Source: an uncultured Clostridia bacterium | GTDB taxonomy: Bacteria > Bacillota > Clostridia > TANB77 > CAG-508 | Assembly (NCBI GenBank): GCA_947581805.1 | Contig: CANPVM010000001.1 | Location: forward strand, 1-64,000 | DNA length: 64,000 nt | Direction of reading: 5' to 3' | Position numbers and translations under genes: made by a program | The notes under the pieces: generated by a model | The model's input: only the letters and a program-made list of their open reading frames with translations | Databases searched by the model: none | What the model was told of the DNA's origin: nothing | Shown here: one piece after another, positions 45,497-54,741 of the stretch | Layout: the number at the start of each line of letters is the position of its first letter | Numbering within the stretch: the stretch's first letter is position 1

Positions 45497-45581
45497 TTTT
45501 TACCTTTCTCCAAATATGGATGAAACTAAGTTTATAAGTTACTATTATGACAATAATTATAGCACATTTTACATAAATATA

Positions 45582-45899
45582 CAATAATGACATACAAAAA
45601 AAACATATCTATTAAACTCTAATATATATGTTTTTTGTGCTTCCTTTAAATACCTAACAATTTTACTTCTACATCTTCCATTTTATATTTTTTAGTTTTT
45701 GCATCTTGTTTGAATTCTACTAAGGTTTTTTCTAATGTTTCTTCATTTTGTCTTAAATCAGTAGAAAAATATAATTTGATTTGCTCAATTTCTACTTGAT
45801 TTACCATTATGGTTTTAAATGTTTCTGCCATGTGTTTTTCGTCTTCACAAATAAAAATTAATTGTGGCATAGAAGAAAATCCTGAATCTCCTGGTACAA
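45582..45899. repeat. Left 318-bp direct repeat (copy of 51241-51557)
   Basis: This segment, from AATAATG(A/C)CATACAAAA through the hairpin ACATATCTATT/AATATATATGT and the gene 3' end, is a near-identical copy of 51241-51557. The pair brackets a 5.3-kb unit with the two surface proteins. Confidence 0.85.
45646..45899 (-). pseudogene. 3' fragment of the winged-helix gene (copy of 51304-51557)
   Basis: The 74-residue open reading segment MPQLIFICEDEKHMAETFK... differs from the C-terminus of the 51304 protein at two residues only. It continues upstream to GGTACAA at 45893-45899, where identity stops and a piece of the coupling ATPase 3' end begins. It has no ribosome-binding site of its own; the apparent ATG is an internal Met. 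So it is a deletion-fused remnant, not an independent gene. Confidence 0.85.
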
Positions 45900-45950
45900 C
45901 GAAGATGAAATTGTATTTGACTTAAAAAAGGAAATCCAAACGGGTAGAAA
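45898..45950 (+). pseudogene. 3' fragment of a VirD4/TraG-like gene
   Basis: AACGAAGATGAAATTGTATT and what follows match the last 50 bases of the coupling ATPase gene (45061-45114, ending AACGGGTAGAAA) with two substitutions and one missing A. Joined head-to-tail to the fragment at 45646, it shows that a second, divergent copy of the ATPase and winged-helix genes once existed here and was reduced by a deletion. Confidence 0.8.
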
Positions 45951-46028
45951 CTGTTTTGGGGAATGGAAAAAAATAGGCAACAAGAATTATTAAAATAAAA
46001 ATTAGACCTACTTATGTAGGTCTAATTT

Positions 46029-47648
46029 TTATTTTATATCTTTATACTTATTATATTTTTTATACAACGAAACACTCAATAATGCTATACCTATTAGAGA
46101 AATCACTGTAACTGATGTGACACCTGTCTGTGGAAGAACACCTTTGGCTGTAGTATCGTCATCTGGTTGCTTTGGAGTTTCTTGTGGAGTAGAAGATAAA
46201 TTATCCCATTGAAAATCACTACTCGTATAAGCCCATAAATTCCAAGAATCAGATACAGGAGACAACCAAGCCTGTCCTAATGTAATTCCCTCTATTGGGT
46301 AATACTTTCCATTTTCATCATCAAATTCTACATATATATAGTAATATCCCTCATTTTGAAGTAATTTGTTTCCATCAAAAAGCGCTGTATCACTTCTAAA
46401 ATATGCTTCACTTGTAGTTGTTAAATTCTGTGAATATATTGAATCGTGACTTTTTGCATAATTCAATAATTCTGTAATTCCTACGTAATCATTATTTTTA
46501 ATTTTAGATAGTATTGAATTATCCGTAACTTTACCAATTTTTAATGTGAATTTTCTATTTTCTACTTGAGTCGGAAAATTAAATGTTATATGTGTATAAT
46601 TATTCTCTTCATCACTTGTTGTACTATTCCAATAACCTATATTAAAACTTTGTAATATTAAATTTAATTTTGGTAATTCTGCTTTTGTTATTTTTTTACC
46701 ATCTACAACAAATTTAGTTGAATAACTTATATAATTACCATTTTCATCATAATAATTATCTTCTAATCTTGATTCTTGCAATATCCATATATATAAGTCT
46801 TGGTTTAATTCAGCATATTTTGAAATATTACGAGTATATATATAATTTTCATCTGTATTTATTGAAAAATTTTCAATAGTATTTTTCATTTTTTCTGTAT
46901 CTATTGAACCATATTCTGTTTTTGTAATATTAGGTTTTGTATTATTTGATGTAACTATATAATAATAACTTGTATAATCATCAGCATTAGGTTTTATTCC
47001 TTTAATTTGTAAAGTTTCTGTCGTCCAATTTAATGTTGTTTCATATTTAGCATTTGAAAAATCTGTAAATTTAGGGCTATCATACACTATAACTTCACAA
47101 GAATCCGAAGCCCCAGCAACAGAAGCTGTAATTGTTGCCTTTCCCTGTTTAACTGCTTTTATTACACCTGTTGTTTTGTCTACTGTAACTGTATTCGGAT
47201 CATCGCTTGTCCATGTAACAGATGGATTAGAAACTTCTTCAAAATTTCCATCTTCAACTTTTGCAACAAGATTTTCAGTATCATGTTCGCCTATAATTAG
47301 GTTTACACTTGAAACACTACTATATTGATTTCCACCAATAGTTATTCCACTATATACTACATTTACTTCACAAGTTGCTGTCTTTCCTTCTCTTGTAGCT
47401 TTTATATTAGTTTTTCCTATTTTTTTACCTGTTACTGTACCATTATCAACACTGGCTATATCATTATTATCACTTTCCCATGTAATTTCTCCACTTCCTC
47501 CGTCGTAATGTATAAATGCTGTCCCATTTAAAGTAACATCCAATTTTTCTTCTTCAAAAGAGAAATCAGTTACAGCATTGACTCTAATACTAAATATAGT
47601 CATAATTAAAAATGTTGTAAATATTATTAATAATATCTTTCTTTGCAT
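46029..47648 (-). CDS. LPQTG-anchored surface protein with Ig-like domains
   Basis: A 539-residue exported protein: signal peptide (MQRKILLIIFTTFLIMTIFS, cut near VNA), two Big_2-type Ig-like domains (for example ITWESDNNDIASVDNGTVTG near residue 60, and VTWTSDDPNTVTVDKTTGVI near 140), a central region without clear homology, then LPQTG at about residue 505, a membrane helix and a basic tail. A sortase should link it to the wall. The central region may bind a ligand. It is 20 bases after the papain-like protease gene and in the same direction, so both are probably made together. Confidence 0.85.
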   Translation of the reverse strand: MQRKILLIIFTTFLIMTIFSIRVNAVTDFSFEEEKLDVTLNGTAFIHYDGGSGEITWESDNNDIASVDNGTVTGKKIGKTNIKATREGKTATCEVNVVYSGITIGGNQYSSVSSVNLIIGEHDTENLVAKVEDGNFEEVSNPSVTWTSDDPNTVTVDKTTGVIKAVKQGKATITASVAGASDSCEVIVYDSPKFTDFSNAKYETTLNWTTETLQIKGIKPNADDYTSYYYIVTSNNTKPNITKTEYGSIDTEKMKNTIENFSINTDENYIYTRNISKYAELNQDLYIWILQESRLEDNYYDENGNYISYSTKFVVDGKKITKAELPKLNLILQSFNIGYWNSTTSDEENNYTHITFNFPTQVENRKFTLKIGKVTDNSILSKIKNNDYVGITELLNYAKSHDSIYSQNLTTTSEAYFRSDTALFDGNKLLQNEGYYYIYVEFDDENGKYYPIEGITLGQAWLSPVSDSWNLWAYTSSDFQWDNLSSTPQETPKQPDDDTTAKGVLPQTGVTSVTVISLIGIALLSVSLYKKYNKYKDIK

Positions 47649-47669
47649 TTTTTACCTCTTTCTTACTTT

Positions 47670-50600
47670 TTATTTTATATATTTACTTAAAATTTTATAT
47701 TTAATATATAAGAATGTTCCTACACCTGTCATGATTATTGCTAAAACAAGTATTGTAACTGTAATTCCTGTTTGTGGTAATCTACCACCTGCTACTGTGT
47801 TATCATTTTCATTTGATTTATCAGTACCAGTATTACTTGATTGTAGATTTTCTTTTTTAGCATTATCTACATAAGTTTCAATTTTTTTATCTGTTTCTAA
47901 TTTCATTGGTTTTGAAACTACTACACTTTGATCTGCACCATTTATTGTAACTTCTTTAATATATAAATACACTACATCTTCACTAGCTATTTCATTATAG
48001 TTGGTCATTTTTCTTGAATCAATTGTGAATTGCAATTTATTACTATCACTTTGCTTTTCAGTAATTTTTGTCCATCCACTTATATTTTGTTCATTTGGAT
48101 TTGATGATAAATAATAATAATATTCAACCGTATCATTATCCATATTTCTTGAAATTTTATCAATTTCTACATTGATTAATGTGTAATTATTTTCTGACTT
48201 ATTTGTAAAGTAATATGCTTGTACTTTTTTTACATTACTCTCTATGTTATCTAGGTTTGAATTGACTGCCTTTTTTTCTTCAATTATTTCTACTTTTAAT
48301 TGTGTTGTTTTATTTTGATAAGTAATTGTAATTGTAATATTGCCTATTTTTTCATTATTAAATCCACTTACAGACACTTCATCAGAAGTCATTGAAATAT
48401 TTTCTGTTGTATCATCATTATATGTAACTTTTATAATTCCACCTGTTAAATCTAAATTTTCTTTATTTTGAATATATTTTACTTTTGATGGTTGCTTTTC
48501 TACAGAAATTTGTGTAATTGCCTTTTCTACAACAGTTATTTCTTGAGTAATTGTTTTTTCTTTATATTTTATTGTTACATAAGTTTGTTCTTTTTTTAAA
48601 TCTGTTCCATCTTCTATTGTATAACCTGTTATTTCCTGTTCATCTCCGTCTTGATATTTTCCTGTAACTATCATTCCTGTTGGATCAAAGTTTTGTCCAA
48701 CTACATAATTTACTTTATTAGGAGCTTTAGTTATTTTTATCTCAACCAATGGATTTGGTGTTACAGTTATAGTTTGTGTTACTGTTTGACCACCATAAGA
48801 AATTATTACTTCTGTCTGATTAGTTGCTAGATTATTTCCATTTTCTATTTTATAATCTGTTATCGTTTTCTTAGTACCATTTTTATATGTAGCTTCAACA
48901 GTCATACCTGCAGGATCAAAGTTTTGTCCCTCTTTGTAACTCGTTTTAGTAGGCTCTTTTGTAATTTTTAATTCTGTTACACTATTTTCTTGTACATTTA
49001 TAGTTTGTTCAACACTTTTATCTCTATATGTTATAGTTACACTTTTTTGCCCTTTTGTTAAATTAGTTCCATTAGTAATACTATAGTCTGTATCACTTAA
49101 TATAACTGTTGAATTATTTTTACTATTATAATATGCTGTAACCTGCATTCCTTCTTTTTGGAAGTTATCTCCTTCAAAATAATCCGTTTTATTAGGTGCA
49201 TTTGTAATTGCTATTTTTTGTAATGTATTATCATATATCTTTGATACTGTAAATGCTTTAATTGTACTATCTCCATTAGGTAATCCACTACCCATCTGTG
49301 ATGTAGATAATTGTCCTAAATCTTGCCATTGACAATTACTTAAATCATTTCCTGTTGCCAAAAAGCATTTTCCCTTTTCTACTTGTACAACATCCCATTG
49401 CTCAACATCATCAACTGGAGCTTCTAAACTTAAATCTAATGTACTTTCTGTTCCTTCTATTTCTATTACTACTGCAAATTTATCTCCTGTTATCTCTACT
49501 GGCTTTGCAAATTCTAAAGTATGGTAACCTGTATTAAATTTTTCTGAATTTCCATCTTTTAATTGAATTTGCTTTAATTCACTTTGTGTTTTACCATCTC
49601 CAGTAGGATTTACATACACTTTACAAGTATATGTTTCTGGTGCATATAGTGAAACTTGTGTAAGATATTCTTTGCTACTCTTATTGTTTCTATTAAAAAC
49701 ATTACACAACATTATTTTGTTTGAAAATAGTCTAATTCCAGAGGCAGGATAATACTCATCATATTGGTAAATATTTTCATAATCAATATCATTTCCTGCT
49801 TTTACTATTCCACAAAGTGTTTTTGATATATTACTATCTTCATAAGATACATACATAAGACCATGATCTCCAATTTCCATGTATGCATTTTCTCCATCAA
49901 TAGTAAAACCTAATCGTTTTATCATATCATCAGTAATTTTTGATACATTATCAAATGTACTACCATAACCTGCGTCTTGCAATTCTTTTAATAGTATTTC
50001 CTTTAATTCTTGTAATTTGTATTCTTCCTTTTCGCCCCAAGAATTTCTTATAATCCAAGCACCTTTCGATTCAGGTTGTGATTCTTCATTAAAACTTTCT
50101 ATTGGAAAATCATCATCCCACCCTATAATAGAAACAGCATGATCTGATTTGTGCATGATAGAATTACTACAATATTTAGCACTTGTTTCATTATTGTAAC
50201 AAGGAAATATTGTTGATGTAGAAGAATCTCCGTGCATAGAAGCATATACAGAACCGTAGTTTTGAATATGTTGTTTAATTTGATTCATAATTTCTACTTT
50301 TTTATCTTCACTTGCTAATCTATAATCCTCAAATTCAATAGTATCATACACTTGACTTGTAACTGTTTTATTTTGTATTAGACTTAATGCTATTAAATCT
50401 TCATTATTTTCAAACTTCATATCATTTTCATCAATTGCACCTGTTCCATTTGTTAGATATGATTGTGCATAATACCAGTTTCCACCATCTCCAACTTTTC
50501 TATTGTATCCTATTGGATTATCTTCATCGATAAACTCCTTACTTGTAGCATATTCCATGTGTCTTTCTGAAAAATCATAGACTTTTGAAGTATTTGTGTT

Positions 50601-50996
50601 TGCGTTTCTATTTGCTAATGCAAGATTTGTCTCTAATGAAGATAATGTTGCAAAAGCCCAGCAAGTATTAGTTTGCATTTGATTTCTTATTACTAGATTA
50701 TCAGGAATTATATTTTTTAAATTAAATGTTTTAGCAACATTGGCTGTTAGCATTCTTGCTTTATAAAGTGGATTTTTAGAAATATTACTTGTATTTTTTG
50801 CGTCATATATTCTCGGTTGTATAACTTTACTCTTTTCTTCATCAGATAGTTCTAGCCATTTTTTAAAATCTTCTGAATATTCTCTTTTTTGAATTGAAAT
50901 TGTGTTGTTTTTTGCCAACACTTGCTGATTTATTAGTAAAATTAGAATAAAAATTAATGTGATAATTATAATAATGGATTTCTTTAGTGATTTCAT
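47670..50996 (-). CDS. LPQTG-anchored papain-like protease with Ig-like repeats
   Basis: A 1108-residue surface enzyme. Signal peptide (residues 1-29), then a C1A cysteine-protease domain: active-site Cys in QMQTNTCWAFATLSSLETNL, His in DHAVSIIGWDDDFP, Asn in WIIRNSWGE. A lectin-like domain (about 430-590) follows, as is common in this family in gut Firmicutes. Then four or five Big_3-type Ig-like repeats (pattern TKxPxKxxYxxGQNFDPxGM, then YKNGTK, residues 600-950), a disordered part, LPQTG and a membrane helix. It probably degrades or binds host or diet proteins at the cell surface. The proteolytic triad is complete. Confidence 0.9.
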   Translation of the reverse strand: MKSLKKSIIIIITLIFILILLINQQVLAKNNTISIQKREYSEDFKKWLELSDEEKSKVIQPRIYDAKNTSNISKNPLYKARMLTANVAKTFNLKNIIPDNLVIRNQMQTNTCWAFATLSSLETNLALANRNANTNTSKVYDFSERHMEYATSKEFIDEDNPIGYNRKVGDGGNWYYAQSYLTNGTGAIDENDMKFENNEDLIALSLIQNKTVTSQVYDTIEFEDYRLASEDKKVEIMNQIKQHIQNYGSVYASMHGDSSTSTIFPCYNNETSAKYCSNSIMHKSDHAVSIIGWDDDFPIESFNEESQPESKGAWIIRNSWGEKEEYKLQELKEILLKELQDAGYGSTFDNVSKITDDMIKRLGFTIDGENAYMEIGDHGLMYVSYEDSNISKTLCGIVKAGNDIDYENIYQYDEYYPASGIRLFSNKIMLCNVFNRNNKSSKEYLTQVSLYAPETYTCKVYVNPTGDGKTQSELKQIQLKDGNSEKFNTGYHTLEFAKPVEITGDKFAVVIEIEGTESTLDLSLEAPVDDVEQWDVVQVEKGKCFLATGNDLSNCQWQDLGQLSTSQMGSGLPNGDSTIKAFTVSKIYDNTLQKIAITNAPNKTDYFEGDNFQKEGMQVTAYYNSKNNSTVILSDTDYSITNGTNLTKGQKSVTITYRDKSVEQTINVQENSVTELKITKEPTKTSYKEGQNFDPAGMTVEATYKNGTKKTITDYKIENGNNLATNQTEVIISYGGQTVTQTITVTPNPLVEIKITKAPNKVNYVVGQNFDPTGMIVTGKYQDGDEQEITGYTIEDGTDLKKEQTYVTIKYKEKTITQEITVVEKAITQISVEKQPSKVKYIQNKENLDLTGGIIKVTYNDDTTENISMTSDEVSVSGFNNEKIGNITITITYQNKTTQLKVEIIEEKKAVNSNLDNIESNVKKVQAYYFTNKSENNYTLINVEIDKISRNMDNDTVEYYYYLSSNPNEQNISGWTKITEKQSDSNKLQFTIDSRKMTNYNEIASEDVVYLYIKEVTINGADQSVVVSKPMKLETDKKIETYVDNAKKENLQSSNTGTDKSNENDNTVAGGRLPQTGITVTILVLAIIMTGVGTFLYIKYKILSKYIK

Positions 50997-51240
50997 AATT
51001 TTTCCCCTTTTTAAACATTTATTTTTGTTGTTTATTCGTTATTTTTGTATTTTTTACATTGAAAAATGTATTTTTCGACATCATTATATACTTTTTGAAA
51101 AAAATTGTAAAGATTTTTTTACTTTTTTATATGTAGACATCTTATTACTTATTTCCTATCTTATTTATAAATTTTTAGACATATTTATTATGCCTTTTAC
51201 ATTTTATTTAACTGTTTTTTCTCCATCTTCAAAAACTATG

Positions 51241-51557
51241 CAATAATGCCATACAAAAAAACATATCTATTAAAATCTAATAGATATGTTTTTTGTTATT
51301 CTTTTAGATACCTAACAATTTTACTTCTACATCTTCCATTTTATATTTTTTAGTTTCTGCATCTTGTTTGAATTCTACTAAGGTTTTTGCTAATGTTTCT
51401 TCATTTTGTCTTAAATCAGTAGAAAAATATAATTTGATTTGCTCAATTTCTACTTGATTTACCATTATGGTTTTAAATGTTTCTGCCATGTGTTTTTCGT
51501 CTTCACAAATAAAAATTAATTGTGGCATAGAAGAAAATCCTGAATCTCCTGGTACAA
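51241..51557. repeat. Right direct repeat (copy of 45582-45899)
   Basis: Contains the terminator and 3' end of the 51304 gene. Between the two copies, bases 45900-51240 hold only the ATPase remnant and the two surface protein genes. Confidence 0.85.
51255..51294 (-). terminator. Terminator of the 51304 gene
   Basis: AAAAACATATCTATTA with TAATAGATATGTTTTTT (51278-51294), T-rich on the minus strand. A decayed copy is at 45598-45636. Bases 50997-51254 hold no gene. Confidence 0.8.
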
Positions 51558-52245
51558 AGTTTTGATAAAAGTCTTGATATAATCTCATTTTATCTACTAA
51601 TTTTTTCTCCCATTCTTCTTCACGTCTTACTACTTCAAATACAAATTGTAATGCTTTTCCGTTTTTTGTAAGTTTTACTGAACCACCTGTTGCTTTAAAT
51701 ATTTTTCCTGCCATTTTTGCGTTAATTGCAGGCTTTGGTATATAAGAGTCAAATGCTTTTACTTTTCTTAAATAAGCAATTATGGTTTGATTTCCTGCTA
51801 ATCTTTTTTTAATCATAGCAACTGGTTTTGTGTTATCTGTTGGTTGCCATTTACAATCAATACCTCTAGAGTTTAATAAATATTTTCCCATTTTTTCCAA
51901 GCAGTAAATACGATAAATTCCTTTTCCTTCTTCTGAACTAAAATAGTATCTTGTTAAAATTTTTGATTTTACTAATTGTTCTAATTTATTATTTAATTTG
52001 TCTTGTGATTTTGCATCTATTCCCTTCCATTGTAATAATTGGAAAATTTGTCTTGATGTCATAAATTCAAATTCATTGACTAGTTCAATAATAGAAAAAT
52101 GTATGTCACCAATGTGTCCAATATTTATTTTGTGTATAATTTGATTCATGGATACATATCCATCTTTTCCATCAAAGGTTTTAATTTCTCCTTCACGAAT
52201 AGCAAATGGTGAAATTTGCGCTTTAATTTCGTTATCTTCTACCAT
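51304..52245 (-). CDS. Winged-helix protein resembling replication-relaxation proteins
   Basis: A 313-residue protein. An N-terminal winged helix (about residues 55-125: EFEFMTSRQIFQLLQW..., then YYFSSEEGKGIYRIYCLEKMG) is followed by an alpha/beta domain ending PQLIFICEDEKHMAETFKTI. This is the layout of the replication-relaxation-like family, usually beside conjugation coupling ATPases on mobile elements. The link with the TraG-like gene is strengthened by the fused remnants of both at 45646-45950. Function is inferred from the family and context. ATG start with AAAGGGGG upstream. Confidence 0.65.
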   Translation of the reverse strand: MVEDNEIKAQISPFAIREGEIKTFDGKDGYVSMNQIIHKINIGHIGDIHFSIIELVNEFEFMTSRQIFQLLQWKGIDAKSQDKLNNKLEQLVKSKILTRYYFSSEEGKGIYRIYCLEKMGKYLLNSRGIDCKWQPTDNTKPVAMIKKRLAGNQTIIAYLRKVKAFDSYIPKPAINAKMAGKIFKATGGSVKLTKNGKALQFVFEVVRREEEWEKKLVDKMRLYQDFYQNFVPGDSGFSSMPQLIFICEDEKHMAETFKTIMVNQVEIEQIKLYFSTDLRQNEETLAKTLVEFKQDAETKKYKMEDVEVKLLGI

Positions 52246-52273
52246 AATTTTTCCCCCTTTTAAGATAGTTATC

Positions 52274-52804
52274 TTAAACTATAATTAATTTTACCTTCTT
52301 TTTATCTGGTATAATTTTTTTAATATAGACATTTACATTTTGTCCATATTCTATGCCATCTTTATATTCGGCAAGTCCTACTAGGTTTGGTGTAAGTTCT
52401 ACGAAAATTCCATTTTTGGCTTTTTCTGTTTCTCTTGCAATTCCAATTACAGTTGAGCCTTCTTCGAATTTCTTTGCGTTTTCTTCCCAAGAACCTAGCA
52501 ACTCTTTATAAGATAGAAGGACTCTATTTGCCCCTCTATCTATTAATTTTACCATAAATTTTGCTTTTTGTCCAATTTTTAGTCTTTCTGAAGGTGTTTT
52601 TATTCTTGCAACAGACATATCTTCAATATGTACTAAGCCAGATAAAGTGTCTCCAAACTTTACAAATGCACCATATGGCTTAATTCCAGTAACAATACCT
52701 TCTACTATTTGTCCTTCTTGTAATTTTTCAATTTCTTTTGTTCTTCTTTCTAAAGTATGGAAATCTTCTGGCTTAATGCCATCTACCTTAATTTTATATT
52801 CCAC
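52274..52804 (-). CDS. S1 RNA-binding domain protein
   Basis: A 176-residue protein with one clear S1 domain (residues 32-100: GQIVEGIVTGIKPYGAFVKF, then GLVHIEDMS, ending RVLLSYKELLG) and a second, divergent OB-like segment (110-176). It may bind RNA or the ribosome; such short S1 proteins in Clostridia have no defined role. It is not a ribosomal S1 protein, being far too short. ATG with AAGGAGAAAG upstream. Between rluB and the winged-helix gene, all leftward. Confidence 0.8.
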   Translation of the reverse strand: MEYKIKVDGIKPEDFHTLERRTKEIEKLQEGQIVEGIVTGIKPYGAFVKFGDTLSGLVHIEDMSVARIKTPSERLKIGQKAKFMVKLIDRGANRVLLSYKELLGSWEENAKKFEEGSTVIGIARETEKAKNGIFVELTPNLVGLAEYKDGIEYGQNVNVYIKKIIPDKKKVKLIIV

Positions 52805-52908
52805 TTCTTTCTCCTTTTTCTTATGTTTTTTTCATTATATAAATAATTACTTTTTTTGTAAATATTTTTTTAAATCATTCGTGCAACCTTTTACTTTTTC
52901 TTTTTAAA

Positions 52909-53637
52909 TTAGTCGTGCATTAACCCTTGTATTTCTTCTTCTCTTAAGTAACGCCACTGTCCTATTTTTAAATCTTTGACATTAATCTCACCTATTTTAG
53001 AACGGTGCAACGCTAATACTTTTTTTCCTACTGCTTCACACATTTTTCTTATTTGCCTATTTTTTCCTTCATGTATACATATTTCTAAACGAGACATATT
53101 TTTTTCTTCGTCTATTTTTAAAATACGTACCTTGGCAGGCTTCGTCAAATATTCTTCGTCAATGACTACCCCTTTTTTTAATGCTTCTACTTCATTTTGC
53201 GTCACCTTTCCTTTTAAAGTGACCGTATATGTTTTTTCTACTTCATGCTTTGGATGAGTAACATGGTATATGAAATCGCCATCATTTGTTAATATTAAAG
53301 CACCAGAAGTATACATATCTAGTCTTCCTACTGGTAATAAGTTTTTGCCAGCATTTTTTACTAAATCCACTACCGTATTACGGTGAAATTGGTCTTTGAC
53401 GGTTGTAACATAATCAATTGGCTTATTTAGAAGTACATAGGTTTTCTGTTCTTGTTTTCTTACTTCTTTGCCTTCAAATTCTATTTTATCTTTTCCTGGT
53501 TCAATTTTTGTTCCAAGTTCTAATACTACTTTTCCATTGACCTTTACTTTTCCTTGCAATATATACTCTTCTGCTTTTCTTCTTGAGGCAATTCCCTGAT
53601 TTGCTAAGTATTTTTGCAAGCGTTCCATTTCTTCCAT
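52909..53637 (-). CDS. rluB: Ribosomal large subunit pseudouridine synthase B
   Basis: Makes pseudouridine in 23S rRNA (near 2605 in E. coli). It has an N-terminal S4 domain (MERLQKYLANQGIASRRKAE) and the RsuA-type catalytic motif LLPVGRLDMYTSGALILTND with the catalytic Asp, then GKNRQIRKMCEAVGKKV. I start at ATG 53637, with AGGAG 12 bases upstream; the earlier ATG directly abuts that site. About 242 aa, normal. RluB versus RsuA/RluE is judged from the VGRLDMYTSG form. Confidence 0.9.
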   Translation of the reverse strand: MEEMERLQKYLANQGIASRRKAEEYILQGKVKVNGKVVLELGTKIEPGKDKIEFEGKEVRKQEQKTYVLLNKPIDYVTTVKDQFHRNTVVDLVKNAGKNLLPVGRLDMYTSGALILTNDGDFIYHVTHPKHEVEKTYTVTLKGKVTQNEVEALKKGVVIDEEYLTKPAKVRILKIDEEKNMSRLEICIHEGKNRQIRKMCEAVGKKVLALHRSKIGEINVKDLKIGQWRYLREEEIQGLMHD

Positions 53638-53743
53638 TATTTTTAACATCTCCTAATAATTTAAGTATTCTATTAAATTATTTATCTATTTCATAGAGTT
53701 ATTTAATATTTAGCAAAAAAGTTAAATTAATTTTTTAAGCATT

Positions 53744-54671
53744 TTATAAATTTTGTAAATTTTTTAACTCTTCTATAATTTTCTGAAAATACTCTGGCAA
53801 CTTTGCCTCTAATTTCATTTCTTTTCCTGTGGTAGGATGTGTAAATTCTAGCTTTTGTGCATGAAGACATTGTCCTTCTATACCGAATTCATTTTTTCCA
53901 TTAGAATATACTATATCACCTATTACAGGGTGTTCAATTTCTGCCATATGCACTCTAATTTGGTGTGTTCTTCCGCGTATCGATTTTTACTTCTAGCAAT
54001 GTATAACTTGCTTTGGAAGTCGTATATCTATTTAATACTTTAAAATGAGTAATTGCTTCTTTTCCGTTTTTAGTTACTGCCATTTTTTTTCTATCTTTTG
54101 TGCTTCTTCCAATTGGCATATTTATTGTTGCTTCATTTTCTGCAATAGTTCCTCTTACAAGAGCAATATAAGTCTTTTTAACTTTTCTATCCTTTATTTG
54201 CTCTGATAAGGCAATATGTGTTTTATCGTTTTTAGCAATCATAAGAAGTCCTGATGTATCTTTATCTAACCTATGTACAATACCTGGTCTTAGCTCTCCT
54301 CCAATTCCAGATAGGCTTTCTTTACAATGTGCCATAATCGCATTTGCAAGAGTTCCATCTAAGTTTCCATTGCCAGGATGAACTACTAAGCCTTTTTGCT
54401 TATTAACAACTATCATATCTTCATCTTCATAAACAATATCTAATGGAATATCTTGCGCTTCTAATTTTACTTGTTTAGGAGGTTCTAATTCAATTTGAAT
54501 TTCATCATTTAATTGTACTTGATAAGATGCTTTTTGTATGTTTCCATTGACCGTTATTTTTTCTTCTTTTAATAACTTTTGAAGCATACTTCTAGATAAA
54601 TTTTCTTCTTTTTGAGCAAGGTAACTATCTAGTCTTATTTTTTCTTCATCTACTATGATATGTTTAATCAA
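53744..54671 (-). CDS. rluD: Pseudouridine synthase RluD, with a +1 frameshift at CGG
   Basis: Modifies U1911, U1915 and U1917 of 23S rRNA. The first frame has the S4 domain (LDSYLAQKEENLSRSMLQKL), VVNKQKGLVVHPGNGN and GIVHRLDKDTSGLLMIAKND with the catalytic Asp, and runs to LLEVKIDT, then CGG (53975-53973) and five junk codons. Skipping base 53975 continues GRTHQIRVHMAEIEHPVIGD, the conserved C-terminal block, and ends at 53744. The repaired product is 308 aa, normal for RluD. The break is just inside the most conserved TGRTHQIR motif. Same pattern as splB, bofA and pilC. Confidence 0.9.
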
Positions 54672-54698
54672 ATTTTTTCCTCCTTTTTTAATAATTTA

Positions 54699-54731
54699 AT
54701 CAAGTTCTAATAATTAGAATTAGAACTTGAT
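54699..54731 (-). terminator. Hairpin downstream of the 54742 gene
   Basis: ATCAAGTTCTAA (54699-54710) with TTAGAACTTGAT (54720-54731), perfect 12-bp stem; the T tract on the minus strand is weak. Confidence 0.6.
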
Positions 54732-54741
54732 TTGCTTTGTG

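Noticed and set aside
45646..45870. Apparent 74-residue gene
   Set aside because: It begins at an internal Met of the duplicated 3' fragment and has no ribosome-binding site.
42784..52245. A complete integrative conjugative element
   Set aside because: No relaxase, integrase, VirB4-like ATPase or attachment sites were found around the coupling ATPase.
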